Source: Planctomycetota bacterium
GTDB taxonomy: Bacteria > Planctomycetota > Phycisphaerae > WQYP01
Assembly: GCA_021819825.1 (NCBI GenBank)
Contig: JAKAEZ010000002.1
Coordinates: 124,001 to 188,000 of the forward strand
Direction: 5' to 3'
DNA: 64,000 nucleotides
Shown here: one piece after another, positions 34,183-41,736 of the stretch
Layout of the letters: each line of letters begins with the position of its first letter
How positions within the stretch are numbered: the first letter of the stretch is position 1
Program-made: the position numbers and the translations under genes
Notes under the pieces: generated by a model
What the model was told of the DNA's origin: nothing
What the model saw: the letters and a program-made list of their open reading frames with translations, nothing else
Database searches by the model: none

Positions 34183-34512
34183 ATGGCAATTGCATTAACG
34201 GAAACAGCGGCGAGAGAAATCAAGAACATTATCAAAGATCAGGGGCTTTCTGAGCGGGCGGCCTTGCGCGTGGGCGTCAAGGGCGGCGGCTGCTCTGGAT
34301 TCAGCTATGTCCTGGATTTAACTGAAGATGCCGTGGAAACCGATGAAGTCATGGAATCTCAAGGCGTCAAAGTACTGGCTGATCGGAAAAGTTATTTGTA
34401 TCTCAATGGTACGGAAATTGACTTTAAAGATGAAGTCATGGGCCGCGGATTTGTGTTTAAGAATCCTAATGCCACGCACACCTGTGGCTGCGGTTCCTCG
34501 TTTAGCGCCTAA
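34183..34512 (+). CDS. Iron-sulfur cluster insertion protein (IscA/ErpA/HesB family)
   Basis: This 109-residue A-type carrier passes iron-sulfur clusters to target enzymes. The three conserved cysteines are present: GGGCSGFSY (Cys about 37) and HTCGCGSSF near the C-terminus. ITDxAAxxI-like start (LTETAAREIKNII) and FKNPNATHTCGC are family hallmarks. The ATG follows AGGAG with good spacing. It is a single-gene unit here with no isc or suf partners in the window. A GC-rich hairpin follows the stop. Confidence 0.93.
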   Translation: MAIALTETAAREIKNIIKDQGLSERAALRVGVKGGGCSGFSYVLDLTEDAVETDEVMESQGVKVLADRKSYLYLNGTEIDFKDEVMGRGFVFKNPNATHTCGCGSSFSA

Positions 34513-34560
34513 GCAACTGCGCCACATGAGTCCCTGATGTGCGATGCGATCCAATTTTTC

Positions 34561-34581
34561 AATGCCGGCCAAGCCGGCATT
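34561..34581 (+). terminator. Hairpin downstream of the IscA-type gene
   Basis: AATGCCGGC, a CAA loop and GCCGGCATT form a 9-bp perfect stem 48 bases after the stop codon. A T-run lies before rather than after the stem on this strand, so termination efficiency is uncertain. Confidence 0.5.
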
Positions 34582-34649
34582 GATGCGTAGGATTCTTCTG
34601 CAAGCGTTTGGGGCCTGCGGTTTTATATAAAATAAATCAGTTCAAAAAT

Positions 34650-34677
34650 GCACCGCCTTACTTCAAAAGTGGCGGTG
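34650..34677 (-). terminator. Terminator of the rpsP-trmD-rplS-lipoprotein operon
   Basis: On the minus strand CACCGCC and GGCGGTG pair across a short loop and are followed by a run of five Ts. It lies about 10 bases after the stop of the lipoprotein gene, as expected for an intrinsic terminator. Confidence 0.65.
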
Positions 34678-34687
34678 TACCTTAACA

Positions 34688-35458
34688 TTATGGCACAATG
34701 ATCACTTGAGGAATGCGCTCTGCGGCGGTGCCGCGCGCGGCCATGGCAGCGGAATAGGTCATGTAGACGCCACCCTGCACCAGAAACAGGGTTGTGCCCG
34801 CAACCAAGTGCGGCATTACCGCCGCCTGTAAGCCTTGTGCCTTCAGTGCGGCCGCCTGCTTCCATGCGGCCGGAGCGTTATTCCATGCACCAAATTGCAG
34901 AGTAAAGTGATTCATGGACAATCGTTGTAGAGCACTTTTAGCCAAGGGCGACTGCGGAAAATTAGCAACTAATTGATCCAGATATTGCCGGGCGGCATTC
35001 CAGTGGCCGGTATTTTCCAGTGACGTTCCCAAGCGATAAAGCATTCGTTGATCGGGCTGGGCGGATGGGTCCACAGAGAGCGAATTTCTATAATCCGTGG
35101 CGGCGCGATTGAACCGAGCCTGTACATAAGAAATATCACCCAGCGCTTTGTAAGATTTTCCCTGTAGATCCGGGCGTTGAGAATGGCTGATCGCCAAGCG
35201 GTAATCCCGGGCAGCCAAAGCTAATTCAGCCTGGTGTTCTTCAGAAATGGCGGCAAGGTAATATGCCTCGGCCAAATTCCGCCCGGTGGTATCCTGGGCA
35301 ATATAGGCCCGCGCGGTAGTTTCGGCGGCCATAAATTGTCCCTGCTGATAGGCCTGATACCCCGAAGCCAAACTCGTGGTTTGCGAGGGCGGCGCAGCAC
35401 AGCCTGAAATCAGACCGATGGTGGTAAGAATTCCCAGTCCGAACATCCATTTTCGCAT
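34688..35458 (-). CDS. Lipoprotein with TPR-like repeats and SPOR-like C-terminus
   Basis: This 256-residue protein starts at ATG 35458 with a lipoprotein signal (WMFGLGILTTIGLISGC, lipobox ISGC). Tetratricopeptide-like helices occupy about residues 35-170 (YQAYQQGQFMAAETTARAYI, YKALGDISYVQARFNRAATDYRNSL, MLYRLGTSLENTGHWNAARQYL). The C-terminal 75 residues (FTLQFGAWNNAPAAWKQAAALKAQG, then LFLVQGGVYMTYSAA) have the look of a SPOR domain, which binds denuded peptidoglycan at division sites. A role in envelope assembly or division is therefore likely. It is the last gene of the rpsP-trmD-rplS unit. Confidence 0.8.
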   Translation of the reverse strand: MRKWMFGLGILTTIGLISGCAAPPSQTTSLASGYQAYQQGQFMAAETTARAYIAQDTTGRNLAEAYYLAAISEEHQAELALAARDYRLAISHSQRPDLQGKSYKALGDISYVQARFNRAATDYRNSLSVDPSAQPDQRMLYRLGTSLENTGHWNAARQYLDQLVANFPQSPLAKSALQRLSMNHFTLQFGAWNNAPAAWKQAAALKAQGLQAAVMPHLVAGTTLFLVQGGVYMTYSAAMAARGTAAERIPQVIIVP

Positions 35459-35498
35459 GAGCGGTTCTCCATGAACCCAGTCGGATCGCAACGGCTCA

Positions 35499-35915
35499 TC
35501 AGGCCTGTGGCGCGGGGGCGGCCGGGGCGGCAACGGGCGCTTCCGCCGGCTTATCAGATGGAACCATGGGTGCTCCCTCCTTTAAGCGGGTGGCCTTGCC
35601 GGTTAGATCGCGAAGATAATAAAGCTTAGCGCGGCGAATCTTGCTCTTCCGACGCACCTCCAGCTTTTCAATTTTCGGAGAATGCACGGGGAAAATACGT
35701 TCCACGCCTTCGTTGTTGACGATCCGGCGGACGGTAAACGTCCCGCTGATGCCCGCACCTTTGCGCGAGATCACCGTTCCGGAGAAAACCTGAATACGTT
35801 CTTTGTCACCTTCCACAATGCGGCAGTGCACATCCACAAGATCGCCGATGGCGAATTGCGGCGGCTTGGCCAGCAGGTGTTTGGATTCAACATGACTAAG
35901 TAGTGCATTACGCAT
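35499..35915 (-). CDS. rplS: 50S ribosomal protein L19
   Basis: L19 sits at the 30S-50S interface. The protein from ATG 35915 is 138 residues, longer than the usual ~115 because of an Ala/Pro-rich C-terminal tail (KPAEAPVAAPAAPAPQA). The core is intact: GDLVDVHCRIVEGDKERIQVFSG-type start, ISRKGAGISGTFTVRRI, GVERIFPVHSPKIEKLEV and RAKLYYLRDLTGKATRLKE. TTGGAG lies upstream of the ATG. It follows trmD in the conserved rpsP-trmD-rplS order. Confidence 0.96.
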   Translation of the reverse strand: MRNALLSHVESKHLLAKPPQFAIGDLVDVHCRIVEGDKERIQVFSGTVISRKGAGISGTFTVRRIVNNEGVERIFPVHSPKIEKLEVRRKSKIRRAKLYYLRDLTGKATRLKEGAPMVPSDKPAEAPVAAPAAPAPQA

Positions 35916-35998
35916 GGATAACTCCAATTCGGATATTGATTCCCGGTTCCGTTTACCCGGGGGCATTGATTTGCCGCGGGGTCATTATTTTCCGCCCC

Positions 35999-36703
35999 TC
36001 ACCGGGGTGGCAATAAATCCGGTCTACGCTGACCGGTTCGTTGCCTGGATTGTTGTGCCCGCCATCGGGCGATGGCTGCATGATCGCCGGAAGTTAAAAT
36101 TTCCGGCACTTCAAGGCCCTGATAATTTCGCGGGCGGGTATAGTGGGGATATTCCAATCCACCGCTGATTTCCGCATCCGCAATCGCAAACGATTCCGCC
36201 CCGGCGCTGGCGTGATCACCCAGCACGCCGGGAATTAAACGGATCACCGCATCGAGAACGACCATGGCCGGTAATTCACCGCCTGACAGCACATAATCGC
36301 CGATGCTTATTTCCATTGGATTAAGCACCTGCCTGATCCGCTCATCAAACCCTTCATAATGGCCGCAAACCAGCAACAGCCGGGGCTTGCCTGCCAGCTC
36401 ATGCCCCAAAGCCTGATCCATTTTCCGGCCCTGCGGGCATAATAGAATCCGCGTGGCGGGTGCAGAATCCATGGCTTCAATAGCCGATACCGCATCCAGC
36501 ACCGGTTGGCACATCAGCACCATACCCGGGCCGCCGCCAAAAGGCCTATCATCCACTTTTCGGTGCGGATCCGTGGTGTAATCCCGCAACTGATGCAGAT
36601 GATAACGGGCCAGCGATTTTTCTGCAGCCCGCTTAAGAATGCTGCTTCCCAATAAACCGGGAAACATTTCCGGAAAAAGCGTAAGGATATCGACGCGCAT
36701 CAT
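35999..36703 (-). CDS. trmD: tRNA (guanine-N1)-methyltransferase
   Basis: TrmD methylates G37 of tRNAs next to the anticodon and prevents frameshifting. The protein (234 residues) has the trefoil-knot SPOUT motifs: [13 protein letters not shown] at the start, [31 protein letters not shown], and [19 protein letters not shown], followed by the [20 protein letters not shown]-terminal segment. Two adjacent ATGs (36703, 36700) are possible starts. It sits between rpsP and rplS; rimM, which normally lies between rpsP and trmD, is absent. Confidence 0.96.
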   Translation of the reverse strand: MMRVDILTLFPEMFPGLLGSSILKRAAEKSLARYHLHQLRDYTTDPHRKVDDRPFGGGPGMVLMCQPVLDAVSAIEAMDSAPATRILLCPQGRKMDQALGHELAGKPRLLLVCGHYEGFDERIRQVLNPMEISIGDYVLSGGELPAMVVLDAVIRLIPGVLGDHASAGAESFAIADAEISGGLEYPHYTRPRNYQGLEVPEILTSGDHAAIARWRAQQSRQRTGQRRPDLLPPR

Positions 36704-36753
36704 CGTTTTAACCCGCAATGCGGCCGAGCCACCAACGCCCCTGATTTAGCAAA

Positions 36754-37038
36754 TCAGGCCGAAACGCCGGCGGGATTGGCCGCCGCTGCGCCCGAATCCG
36801 TGGCGGTTTTCAGCAATCCGGCCACCGTATCGCTGGGCAACGCACCAACTTTAATCCAATGCTCTACCCGCGCTTTGTTGACCACCACGCGCCGTGCGGG
36901 GTCTTTGGCAATGGGATCATAATAGCCCAATTCTTCAATGACCTTGCCATCCCGCGGAGAGCGGTGATCCACCGCATTTATACGCCAGAATGCGCGATTT
37001 TTACGACCAAAGCGTTTTAACCGAATTTTTACTGCCAC
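36754..37038 (-). CDS. rpsP: 30S ribosomal protein S16
   Basis: S16 is an assembly protein of the 30S body. From GTG 37038, which has GAGGT five bases upstream, the protein is 94 residues and begins VAVKIRLKRFGRKNRAFWRINAVD-like, exactly at the family start. GYYDP and KARVEHWIKVGALPSDTVAGLL are also typical. A short Ala-rich tail ends it. It heads the rpsP-trmD-rplS-lipoprotein operon; the gap to trmD is about 50 bases. Confidence 0.94.
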   Translation of the reverse strand: MAVKIRLKRFGRKNRAFWRINAVDHRSPRDGKVIEELGYYDPIAKDPARRVVVNKARVEHWIKVGALPSDTVAGLLKTATDSGAAAANPAGVSA

Positions 37039-37194
37039 GCGATACCTCGTTTGCCTGCCGGATGAATTTACCTGATCCGCTCCAGGCACCACGCACCGGA
37101 GATCGACATCGGATTTTTCATCAGCCCGATGGCGGGAACCGCTGTTCCCGACCCATCGGTAAACCCAAGATATTACCCGCCAACGCCAAGGCTT

Positions 37195-37713
37195 TCAAGC
37201 GACAAGCGGCATTATTTGACAGCAGGCGTGGTATTTTTTGGGGCCAAAGATGGAAATAACGCTAAATTCAAGGAAAAATTGCGCCTTGCCTTTGGCACCG
37301 ATGTTGCGAACATGATCCCGGCTGTAGGCGGCGGCGACCTCCACGTTGTCCCCACCAAGCAGTAAACCGTCGGCATTGAAAAATGGCACCTGGTAATCAC
37401 CTTTCATGGCACAATTGACGGGCAATCCGGCATACAGGGGATGGCTGCGGACAAAAATCCAATTGCCCATCCAACAAACTTCCGCGCGCTGCCGTGCCCC
37501 GCGCACGCGCAATAACACTTTTTTACCCGTGAACGATTCGGGAACATTCAGGTGCGTCCACCACCATGACACGCCGAAATACGCGCCGCAACGAACTTCG
37601 GGGTCATCCCACGCGAAAAATATTCGTTGTTCTGATAAGATGGTCGCACCCGCTCCTGTCAGCAGGGCAAGTTCCAGAAAGTCCCGACGTGCCAGGTTTT
37701 GTTTACGAGTCAT
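37195..37713 (-). CDS. Exported galactose-binding-like domain protein, possibly truncated GH2-type
   Basis: This 172-residue protein starts at ATG 37713 with AGGAGGT before it and carries a Tat-type signal (NLARRDFLELALLTGAGATIL). The rest matches the sugar-binding jelly-roll domain at the N-terminus of GH2 and similar glycosidases: WWWTHLNVPESFTGKKVLLRVRG, then AEVCWMGNWIFVRSH, and DGLLLGGDNVEVAAAYS. No catalytic barrel follows; the frame ends after a hydrophobic CCQIMPLVA tail. It may be a genuine single-domain carbohydrate-binding protein or the surviving front of a larger enzyme gene. It lies between rpsP and the GH28 gene in the plant-polysaccharide region. Confidence 0.6.
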   Translation of the reverse strand: MTRKQNLARRDFLELALLTGAGATILSEQRIFFAWDDPEVRCGAYFGVSWWWTHLNVPESFTGKKVLLRVRGARQRAEVCWMGNWIFVRSHPLYAGLPVNCAMKGDYQVPFFNADGLLLGGDNVEVAAAYSRDHVRNIGAKGKAQFFLEFSVISIFGPKKYHACCQIMPLVA

Positions 37714-37822
37714 GAATACCTCCTGTGATAAGATCTTTTCGGCACCTGGAGGCACGCACTATTTCACAATGCCTGGCGCTTGTACAAGATGTCAAATGCG
37801 AATATTGACCCGCGGTAAAATA

Positions 37823-39160
37823 TCAGCGGGTGGCGGCTATAGCCATTCCGGCGGCGCTGATCCCGGTAATTTGCGCATCATGCACTAGAACGGCCGGCCC
37901 GTGAGTGGCGGTTATGCCGCTGTTTTGAAACCGTATATCGCGAGCGTCCGCGATAATCATGCCGGTTTTGGCTTTTATATGCACGTTACGCAAAAGCACG
38001 TTGGCTACCGGGGCACCGGGCATTCCAATGATGTGCCCCGCCACCGGCGAGTGGACCGAGGTGAGATTGATAATGCGGATATTGCGCCAGATCGGCGTGT
38101 AACGTCCGATGGGCTTTGGCGACTGAAGCCAGGAGTTTTTCGGCGCGTGCGGATAATAGCTGGAAATAAAAATCGGCCAACGGACATTACGCATGGTGAT
38201 ATTTTCATAGGTAAGATTTTCCACGATGCCCGCGCGCCCCAGATTGGATTTCAGGCGTATGCCGGCGGTGGTGTGATTAAACGTGCAATTCTCCACCAGC
38301 AGATTGCGAATTCCGCCGCTGGTGAAGCTGCCGATGGACATGCCATGGCCATAACCAAAGGCGCAATGGGTAATGACAATATTTTGGCTTTCAAAATGAC
38401 TCTGGCTGCGATGTCCGCTTCCGCCAATGGCGATGCAGTCATCTCCATCGGAAATGCGGCAATGCGTGATCAGTACATCATGGCCGGAAAGGTCAATACC
38501 ATCGGTATTGGGAGAATTGTGCGGTGTATGAATGATAATATGTTCAATCGTGACGTCCTTGCAGGCATTTTGAATGGAAATATGGGTATTGGAGGGATCC
38601 TGCAGCCGCACGCCCTGAATCAATAATCGTGTGATGTTATTCATCGAAAGCATCTGAGGCCGGTGCGGCAATTTCGGGACCGTGCCATTGGGCCGGCGAC
38701 GGTATAAAGCCCACCAGGGGGCACCTTGGCCATTGATGGTACCGTGGCCCGTGATGGCGATATCGTGCATATTGGAGGCGCGGATAAAATCAGGATACCT
38801 GCCGTGAATAAAGGGATATTTGCCATAAGGCAACATTTTTAACAGTGCGCCTTTGGCCAGACGTAAATCCACATGGTTGGCCAGACGAATCGGGCCGCAG
38901 AGAAATGTACCCCGCGGAATTAGCACCGTACCGCCCCCGGCGTGGTCGCAGGCGCTAATCGCCTTCTCAATAGCTGCCGTCGCGGGTAACGTGCTATCGG
39001 CTGAAGCTCCATATCGCGTGATGTTGAAAACACGGTGGGGTATGACGGGCAATGCCGGAGCCGGTACGGGAATAGCAGCGGTGACTGAGGCCAGGGGGAG
39101 CGTTAAAAGTGCCAGACAGAAGCCGAATGCCGCCGCGCCGGTGGAACGAAGTGATGCCAT
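37823..39160 (-). CDS. Secreted GH28 polygalacturonase-type glycosidase
   Basis: This 445-residue protein has a Sec signal (AAFGFCLALLTLPLASVTAA) and a right-handed beta-helix core. The four GH28 signatures are all present: NTDG at about 218-221, DGDD at about 238-241, GHG at about 271-273, and RLK at about 302-304. The start FNITRYGASADS and GHGTINGQGAPWW are also typical. GH28 enzymes hydrolyse polygalacturonan or rhamnogalacturonan; which one cannot be told. Its neighbours (GH74, GH31, GH106) fit a plant cell wall diet. Confidence 0.93.
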   Translation of the reverse strand: MASLRSTGAAAFGFCLALLTLPLASVTAAIPVPAPALPVIPHRVFNITRYGASADSTLPATAAIEKAISACDHAGGGTVLIPRGTFLCGPIRLANHVDLRLAKGALLKMLPYGKYPFIHGRYPDFIRASNMHDIAITGHGTINGQGAPWWALYRRRPNGTVPKLPHRPQMLSMNNITRLLIQGVRLQDPSNTHISIQNACKDVTIEHIIIHTPHNSPNTDGIDLSGHDVLITHCRISDGDDCIAIGGSGHRSQSHFESQNIVITHCAFGYGHGMSIGSFTSGGIRNLLVENCTFNHTTAGIRLKSNLGRAGIVENLTYENITMRNVRWPIFISSYYPHAPKNSWLQSPKPIGRYTPIWRNIRIINLTSVHSPVAGHIIGMPGAPVANVLLRNVHIKAKTGMIIADARDIRFQNSGITATHGPAVLVHDAQITGISAAGMAIAATR

Positions 39161-39397
39161 TGATTGAACTCCTGAAAATACACGTCCGCCAATTCAGACT
39201 ATTTAGATGCTACGATGATTGGCCGAACTTGAAAACTCTTGCCTGTATACTTTCAGTTGAATCTATTGCAGAATTAGCCGCGACGAAGGAAGGCGGCACA
39301 TAGTCGCTCAACCGATCGGCAGGTCAGAACGTGCAGTGCTGAGAACTTTCTCGGCGGACGGGACAAATGGGATCCGCGACGCTGGTGTGGCCTGTTC
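39161..39397 (-). other. Gap between GH74 and GH28 genes
   Basis: This 237-base gap lies within a same-strand run. It probably contains the GH28 promoter. No hairpin terminator, repeat or gene was seen. Confidence 0.35.
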
Positions 39398-41668
39398 CTA
39401 TGCCCGATCCCCATAAATAATCCCGCGACCGCTGGTGCCCAGATATACGCGGCCATAAATTCTGGGATCGCCCGTGATGGCATCAATGGTGAAGAATTGA
39501 TGCTGATAATCATTAATACGGGTCCAAGTGGCACCGGTATCGTCCGAACGGTAAATGCCATAGACACCATTCACCGTACCGACAATAAATATCGCTGGAT
39601 AACTTAACCCCGGTGCCGCGCGGCCAAAGCCGATCCGCGTCGCGGAGTCGATAGCAGAAATGCGCGATACCTCGGCTCCCAAGGCCCTGCAGTGATATAG
39701 TCCGTGTGATGAAGCCAGCCATAAATCACCAGCTTGTCCAGGCACAGTTCGCAAAGAACCCGAACCGCGTGGAAATTGGCGATTCATGCGCTGAAACGAA
39801 TTTCCCGCATCCGCACTCATATAAATATGCCCCTGCCGCGGACTAAAGGCGTAAAAGTGTTGCGGATTAACCCGATCAGAAATGACATGCCATCCCGGCT
39901 TTAACCCGCGGCATGACTGCCAGGATTCGCCGCGATCATGCGTGACATGCGCCACCCGACTCGGGCCGCTCCATGGTCCTGATGCGGCCGTCCAGACAAT
40001 GGTCTTAGCGTCCGGTGAAACAGCTATTTTCCCATACATGCTGTGGCGCGGAGCACGCCGGAACGGTGTCCAAGTGCTTCCACCATCCGTGGAAAACGCG
40101 CCATTTACCGCCCGTCCGCCAAACACGCGCACCATAAAGGATGGCTCATGCGCGGAAAAATCAATGCCTGTATTATTTCCATAATTCGGATTCAACATGC
40201 CACCGGGCGGCGAGATTCGCAAATCGTCATGCTTGAACCCGTCAATATCACCCACGGTACTAAGCAGATGCGCTCCAGCGGGTGGGCTGATTAAATCCGT
40301 AACCACCGTTTCCTCAAAGCCGTCACAATAAAATTTCCAATGGCTCGGCCGGCCGCTATCCGCCGCCATGACATCCGTCGTTTCAAATATGCCCCACCCC
40401 GTGGTGTACAGCACACGATTGGAATTGTGGGGATCTATTTGCAAACTGCCGATCCAGTTTGTGACCATCGGATGCGCGGAATGAAAATTCAGCCAGGGGG
40501 CGGATTCCACGGACCAGATGCCGCCATGGTTGGGGCTTATCGGCTTCCACTGTTTGCCGCCATCGGTGGAACGGAAAATAATGTCGCCGCCGTTCCAGCG
40601 GCAGAATGTACCGGCCATCACGGTACCGGGATGGTTTACATCAATAGCCACGGTTCCATAACCAAAACTGCGCCGATCTTTTTTTGGGGATAATGGTGTA
40701 ATATCGGTCCAGGTTCCTTCATGGGTATTAAATTTCCAGACGGCACCATCGGTCATACTGTTGGGGCCGGGTTGTTTGCCATAACTGATGTAAAGTGAGC
40801 CATCGGCGGCTAATGCCGCGTGGTTGGGCCGCAGGCCAAGCGGTTGTCCGGCGAGTTTATGCCATGTGATTCCGGCATCGGTGCTGCGATACATGCCGCC
40901 ATGCGGTGTTGATGCCCCGGCGTAGATGATCGGCGTAGGGTGGCCGGGGTTGTCGCTGCGGGTGTCATAAATGACGAAAACCGTGCCCACTCCGCCGGTA
41001 TCCTGCGGAAGTGGAAAACTTTTTACCTGATGCCAGGATTCGCCGTGGTCCCGACTTTTCCACAGACCATTGAGCCGGGAGCCGAAAAAAAGCGTGGCCG
41101 GCGCGTGGGGATCCACCGCCAGGCGCTCACCATTAAATCGTCCGGCTTCGTTTCCCCCAAGTTTGATGGGCAAATTGGTTTTTTGCCACGTTTTCCCCTG
41201 ATCCATTGAACGTAAAATGGCACCAGGTTTGGCCCACGGCTGAGTGTACATGCCCGCGGCGATATACACGCGGCTTGGATCGGTTGGATCCACGGCAACG
41301 CTTTCAATCCCGGATAAATACCAATCCGGCCCACCAACCCAATCCGTAATGGGCGTCCAGCGATCGCTGCCGGGATCCAGACGATACGCCCCGCCCACAT
41401 CCGTGCGGGCATAGATCAGCCCGCGCACCGTGGGGTGCGGAATAATTCCCACAACAAATCCACCGCCATGGATGGCAACATTGGTCCAGCGATATCCGGA
41501 TGAATTCGGAACCGCCATAGCATCCGCGCCTCGCGCGGGCGAAGTTGCGGAACGGTCGAAAATGCCGAAAGCCTGCCCTGCGGCGATCGCAGTGGCTGAA
41601 GCCAATACTTTCCGGCGAGAAAAACTGGCCGCCGGTCTGCTTTCCAAGGAACATCTGAATTTCGCCAT
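39398..41668 (-). CDS. Secreted GH74 xyloglucanase-type protein
   Basis: This 756-residue protein has a Tat signal (SFSRRKVLASATAIAAG) and two seven-bladed propeller halves typical of GH74. The opening WTNVAIHGGGFVVGIIPHP and LIYARTDVGGAYRLD match the family closely; the Asp in TDVGG (about residue 90) is the expected base. GDIDGFKHDDL (about residues 474-484) contains the expected acid. BNR-type repeats (DQGKTWQKT, DHGESWHQV, DAGITWHKL, DGGKQWKPI, DDTGATWTRI) recur throughout. GH74 enzymes cut the xyloglucan backbone. With the YicI-type alpha-xylosidase 68 bases upstream it forms a clear xyloglucan pair. Confidence 0.92.
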   Translation of the reverse strand: MAKFRCSLESRPAASFSRRKVLASATAIAAGQAFGIFDRSATSPARGADAMAVPNSSGYRWTNVAIHGGGFVVGIIPHPTVRGLIYARTDVGGAYRLDPGSDRWTPITDWVGGPDWYLSGIESVAVDPTDPSRVYIAAGMYTQPWAKPGAILRSMDQGKTWQKTNLPIKLGGNEAGRFNGERLAVDPHAPATLFFGSRLNGLWKSRDHGESWHQVKSFPLPQDTGGVGTVFVIYDTRSDNPGHPTPIIYAGASTPHGGMYRSTDAGITWHKLAGQPLGLRPNHAALAADGSLYISYGKQPGPNSMTDGAVWKFNTHEGTWTDITPLSPKKDRRSFGYGTVAIDVNHPGTVMAGTFCRWNGGDIIFRSTDGGKQWKPISPNHGGIWSVESAPWLNFHSAHPMVTNWIGSLQIDPHNSNRVLYTTGWGIFETTDVMAADSGRPSHWKFYCDGFEETVVTDLISPPAGAHLLSTVGDIDGFKHDDLRISPPGGMLNPNYGNNTGIDFSAHEPSFMVRVFGGRAVNGAFSTDGGSTWTPFRRAPRHSMYGKIAVSPDAKTIVWTAASGPWSGPSRVAHVTHDRGESWQSCRGLKPGWHVISDRVNPQHFYAFSPRQGHIYMSADAGNSFQRMNRQFPRGSGSLRTVPGQAGDLWLASSHGLYHCRALGAEVSRISAIDSATRIGFGRAAPGLSYPAIFIVGTVNGVYGIYRSDDTGATWTRINDYQHQFFTIDAITGDPRIYGRVYLGTSGRGIIYGDRA

Positions 41669-41736
41669 CGCACTATCCTCTGAACGGATCTCAATATAAA
41701 TGATAATAACTGTAAAATACGATCAGCTTGCGATAA

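Noticed and set aside
37901-38626. A 241-codon plus-strand frame opposite the GH28 gene
   Set aside because: Antisense to a beta-helix gene whose repeated codons keep the other strand open; no ribosome site.
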